Made by a program: the position numbers and the translations under genes
Shown here: positions 62,558 through 64,000 of the stretch, piece after piece
How positions within the stretch are numbered: position 1 is the stretch's first letter
Layout: the number at the start of each line of letters is the position of its first letter
Virus record (IMG/VR): IMGVR_UViG_3300030108_004965
Coordinates: 62,001 to 126,000 of that record
DNA length: 64,000 nt
Source of the DNA: a virus
Reading direction: 5' to 3' (one strand)
The notes under the pieces: generated by a model
The model's input: only the letters and a program-made list of their open reading frames with translations
Database searches by the model: none
What the model was told of the DNA's origin: nothing

Positions 62558-63312
62558 GTGTATCCTTTTTTCTGCTTCATTTCATAAACATTTTTAAAAG
62601 AAATTTCTGGGACATAATGCGGTACTGTCACGCGCTTATTAAACTCAATCACCGGCTTCCGAAACTTAGGTAAGCCCTTAGAATTATATCCAACAACGCT
62701 TCCATTAATACCTTCTTTTTTTATCATCTGTAACATCTTTAATCTAGAGTAAGTTGGGGACATTTCTAAGTCATTTAATTGACTCTCTGAGAGGTATGAA
62801 ATACCAACCAAATCTTTGACGTGGGAGCCAACATTTTCTCTCTCCGAAGAGAAGAATTTTATGTTCTTTATGAACTCATCTTGTGGGTCAATTATTTCAT
62901 CGACATCGTGGTTCCCACCCACTCGCCAATCATAAAAATCATAGACGTGATACCACCCCGTTTCACGGTGGTCAAACTCATTTAATTTGTCGTAAGAAAT
63001 AGTGATTTTTTTATTGAAATTTGTTAGCAATACTAAATTTTCATTTTCTTTACGATAACCCGCAATGTTGTTAGGAAAAAGCAAAATTCCGGACATGCTC
63101 AGTAAAAAACAAAGCCTATCCCACACTTGCAAAGGTGTTGCTTTGTCAATACCAAGCCATGCAAAGTCATAGTCATCATACTGTACATCTAAATTAAAGG
63201 GCGGAATAGGGGATATTAATACGCAGGGAGTTTCAGTACGAAATGAGTGCAGTAAACACGTTATTGTTTTCCCTATATTGAGTTCTTTGTAGTGCAATTC
63301 TAAATCTGACAC
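62515..63312 (-). CDS. Hypothetical protein (265 aa, GTG start)
   Basis: Starts at GTG 63312 after AGAGGTATTC: MSDLELHYKELNIGKTITCL. Alternating strands and helices (CVLISPIPPFNLDVQYDDYD, RLCFLLSMSGILLFPNNIAG) suggest a Rossmann-like or dinucleotide fold, but no Gly-rich signature is seen. It overlaps the nucleotidyltransferase by 43 nt, indicating a linked function. The family is not recognised. Confidence 0.65.
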   Translation of the reverse strand: MSDLELHYKELNIGKTITCLLHSFRTETPCVLISPIPPFNLDVQYDDYDFAWLGIDKATPLQVWDRLCFLLSMSGILLFPNNIAGYRKENENLVLLTNFNKKITISYDKLNEFDHRETGWYHVYDFYDWRVGGNHDVDEIIDPQDEFIKNIKFFSSERENVGSHVKDLVGISYLSESQLNDLEMSPTYSRLKMLQMIKKEGINGSVVGYNSKGLPKFRKPVIEFNKRVTVPHYVPEISFKNVYEMKQKKGYTWKLLEKMTQHTFT

Positions 63313-63321
63313 GAATACCTC

Positions 63322-63987
63322 TTAACTTCTACCGAATTTTTTCATTTGCGCTAACATTTCTTCCGGGGACATTTTAGGTTCTCTTCTAGATCTTTTCTTT
63401 TGTTTTGGTGCTGATTTTTGTGTCGCATATCCAGAATTTTTTAATACCGGAATCAAGTGTCTATTGATCGCAGAACTAGTGGTCATGTAAGCATCCTGAA
63501 CCTTCTGTCCATTGATGACTCCAATGCCCACAGCAAGGTCAGTTGGAAAGACCATTCCGCCTCTGTCCGACGACACCATTTGTAGTATGTTTTTCATCCC
63601 TTCTTGTTTTAGAAATTCCAGTTCCTCTGGTTCTAAATTTGCTTCAAGAATTTTTAGTTTTTTATCGATAATTTTCTTAACAATCTCAGAGGACCCATAG
63701 CCTCTTCTGCTTTCGTCTGACCAGTAAAGAGTGAGGCCGATGTTAGCATTCCCAAGAATGGTTGAAACATCATCATCAGATAGTGAAGTGTTAGATGCTA
63801 CTGATTTTTCTAGATCAGAATAAAGCAAATCAAATTCTTTATCATGTAGTCTTTTATATTCATCATCCCAACTATTGTAAGCACCAAAAAATATGTCACG
63901 AACCTTGTCCAATAATTTATCTTTATCAATGTTAAATCTGGAATTTTCTTTGAGAAAAATTTTCCACTCTTTAAGTATTTTTTTCAT
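63322..63987 (-). CDS. Putative head-internal protein with W..FLKE start
   Basis: 221 aa starting MKKILKEWKIFLKENSRFNI, which resembles the capsid-targeting start of T4 internal proteins (MKTYQEFIAE). The body is helical (LLDKVRDIFFGAYNSWDDEY, ILEANLEPEELEFLKQEGMK), ending with a basic Lys/Arg/Ser stretch and SPEEMLAQMKKFGRS. Virion packaging is inferred from the N-terminus. AGGA precedes the ATG. Confidence 0.62.
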   Translation of the reverse strand: MKKILKEWKIFLKENSRFNIDKDKLLDKVRDIFFGAYNSWDDEYKRLHDKEFDLLYSDLEKSVASNTSLSDDDVSTILGNANIGLTLYWSDESRRGYGSSEIVKKIIDKKLKILEANLEPEELEFLKQEGMKNILQMVSSDRGGMVFPTDLAVGIGVINGQKVQDAYMTTSSAINRHLIPVLKNSGYATQKSAPKQKKRSRREPKMSPEEMLAQMKKFGRS

Positions 63988-64000
63988 TTTTGATTATCCT

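Noticed and set aside
1-64000. tRNA genes
   Set aside because: The only T-arm-like TTCGA followed by acceptor and CCA belongs to the tmRNA; no other clover-leaf was recognised by eye. A tRNAscan run would settle this.
1-64000. CRISPR array
   Set aside because: The directional repeats at 18.04 and 38.2-38.5 kb have irregular spacing (22-132 bp), short units of about 19 bp and no cas genes.

Overview
The window looks like the interior of a very large tailed-phage (Caudoviricetes) genome of the marine T4-like or jumbo type, with a Gram-negative host. Almost every gene is on the minus strand, genes are tightly packed with 1-20 nt overlaps, and start sites carry strong GGAGG-type ribosome-binding sites. 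Four gene products carry lipobox or Sec-type N-termini, which points to a host with an outer membrane. The Hydin/ASH plus von Willebrand lipoprotein resembles proteins common in Myxococcota-like bacteria, but that host guess is weak. Terminase, portal, major capsid and tail genes are not in view, so phage identity rests on gene style, the endolysin, a holin-like protein and several families I know from marine phages.

Layout, left to right. 0-16 kb: nucleotidyltransferase, HNH nuclease, a eukaryotic-type phosphomannomutase, a HAD-Nudix fusion, metalloproteases, a lipoprotein with ASH and vWA domains beside a metzincin, and a 1483-aa protein that is probably virion associated. 16-38.2 kb: an accessory region with its own promoters. 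It holds a MoxR ATPase plus vWA/metallopeptidase pair, two zinc-knuckle paralogs and an array of about 45 tiny paralogous proteins (50-80 aa) sharing an N-terminal GDLV motif and a predicted small beta-barrel (SH3/KOW-like) pattern. 38.5-51 kb: exported trypsin-like protease, mannose-type cupin, ImmA-like peptidase, glutaredoxin, holin-like protein, GroEL, endolysin, ClpP, small zinc and FlbD-like proteins, and an adenine methyltransferase with a PD-(D/E)XK endonuclease. 51-64 kb: family C DNA polymerase (DnaE), UV-damage endonuclease, a SprT-methyltransferase fusion, ClpS, a lipoprotein, tmRNA, a J-domain protein and a sugar nucleotidyltransferase.

Regulation is unusually readable. Ordinary genes have TTGACA-N17-TATATT promoters. 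In 16.7-38.2 kb, 13 minus-strand promoters carry a 15-bp palindrome, GGACA-N5-TGTCC. Ten of these sites centre at about -42 from the inferred start, two at about -63 and one at about -73. This is the spacing expected for an activator working in class II and class I positions. Six other promoters in the region share a different spacer element, AACCCGATA. Two repeat clusters (18.04-18.12 and 38.23-38.51 kb) bracket the small-gene array.

How the parts may work together: tmRNA (tag ending ALAA), ClpP and ClpS form a phage-borne protein-quality and degradation set, and GroEL with a J-domain protein adds folding capacity. DnaE, UvsE and the methyltransferases serve genome replication and protection. 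The small-protein array looks like a diversified, co-regulated effector set of unknown target and is the strongest candidate for an undescribed system. All family assignments were made by eye from motifs; no database search was run.
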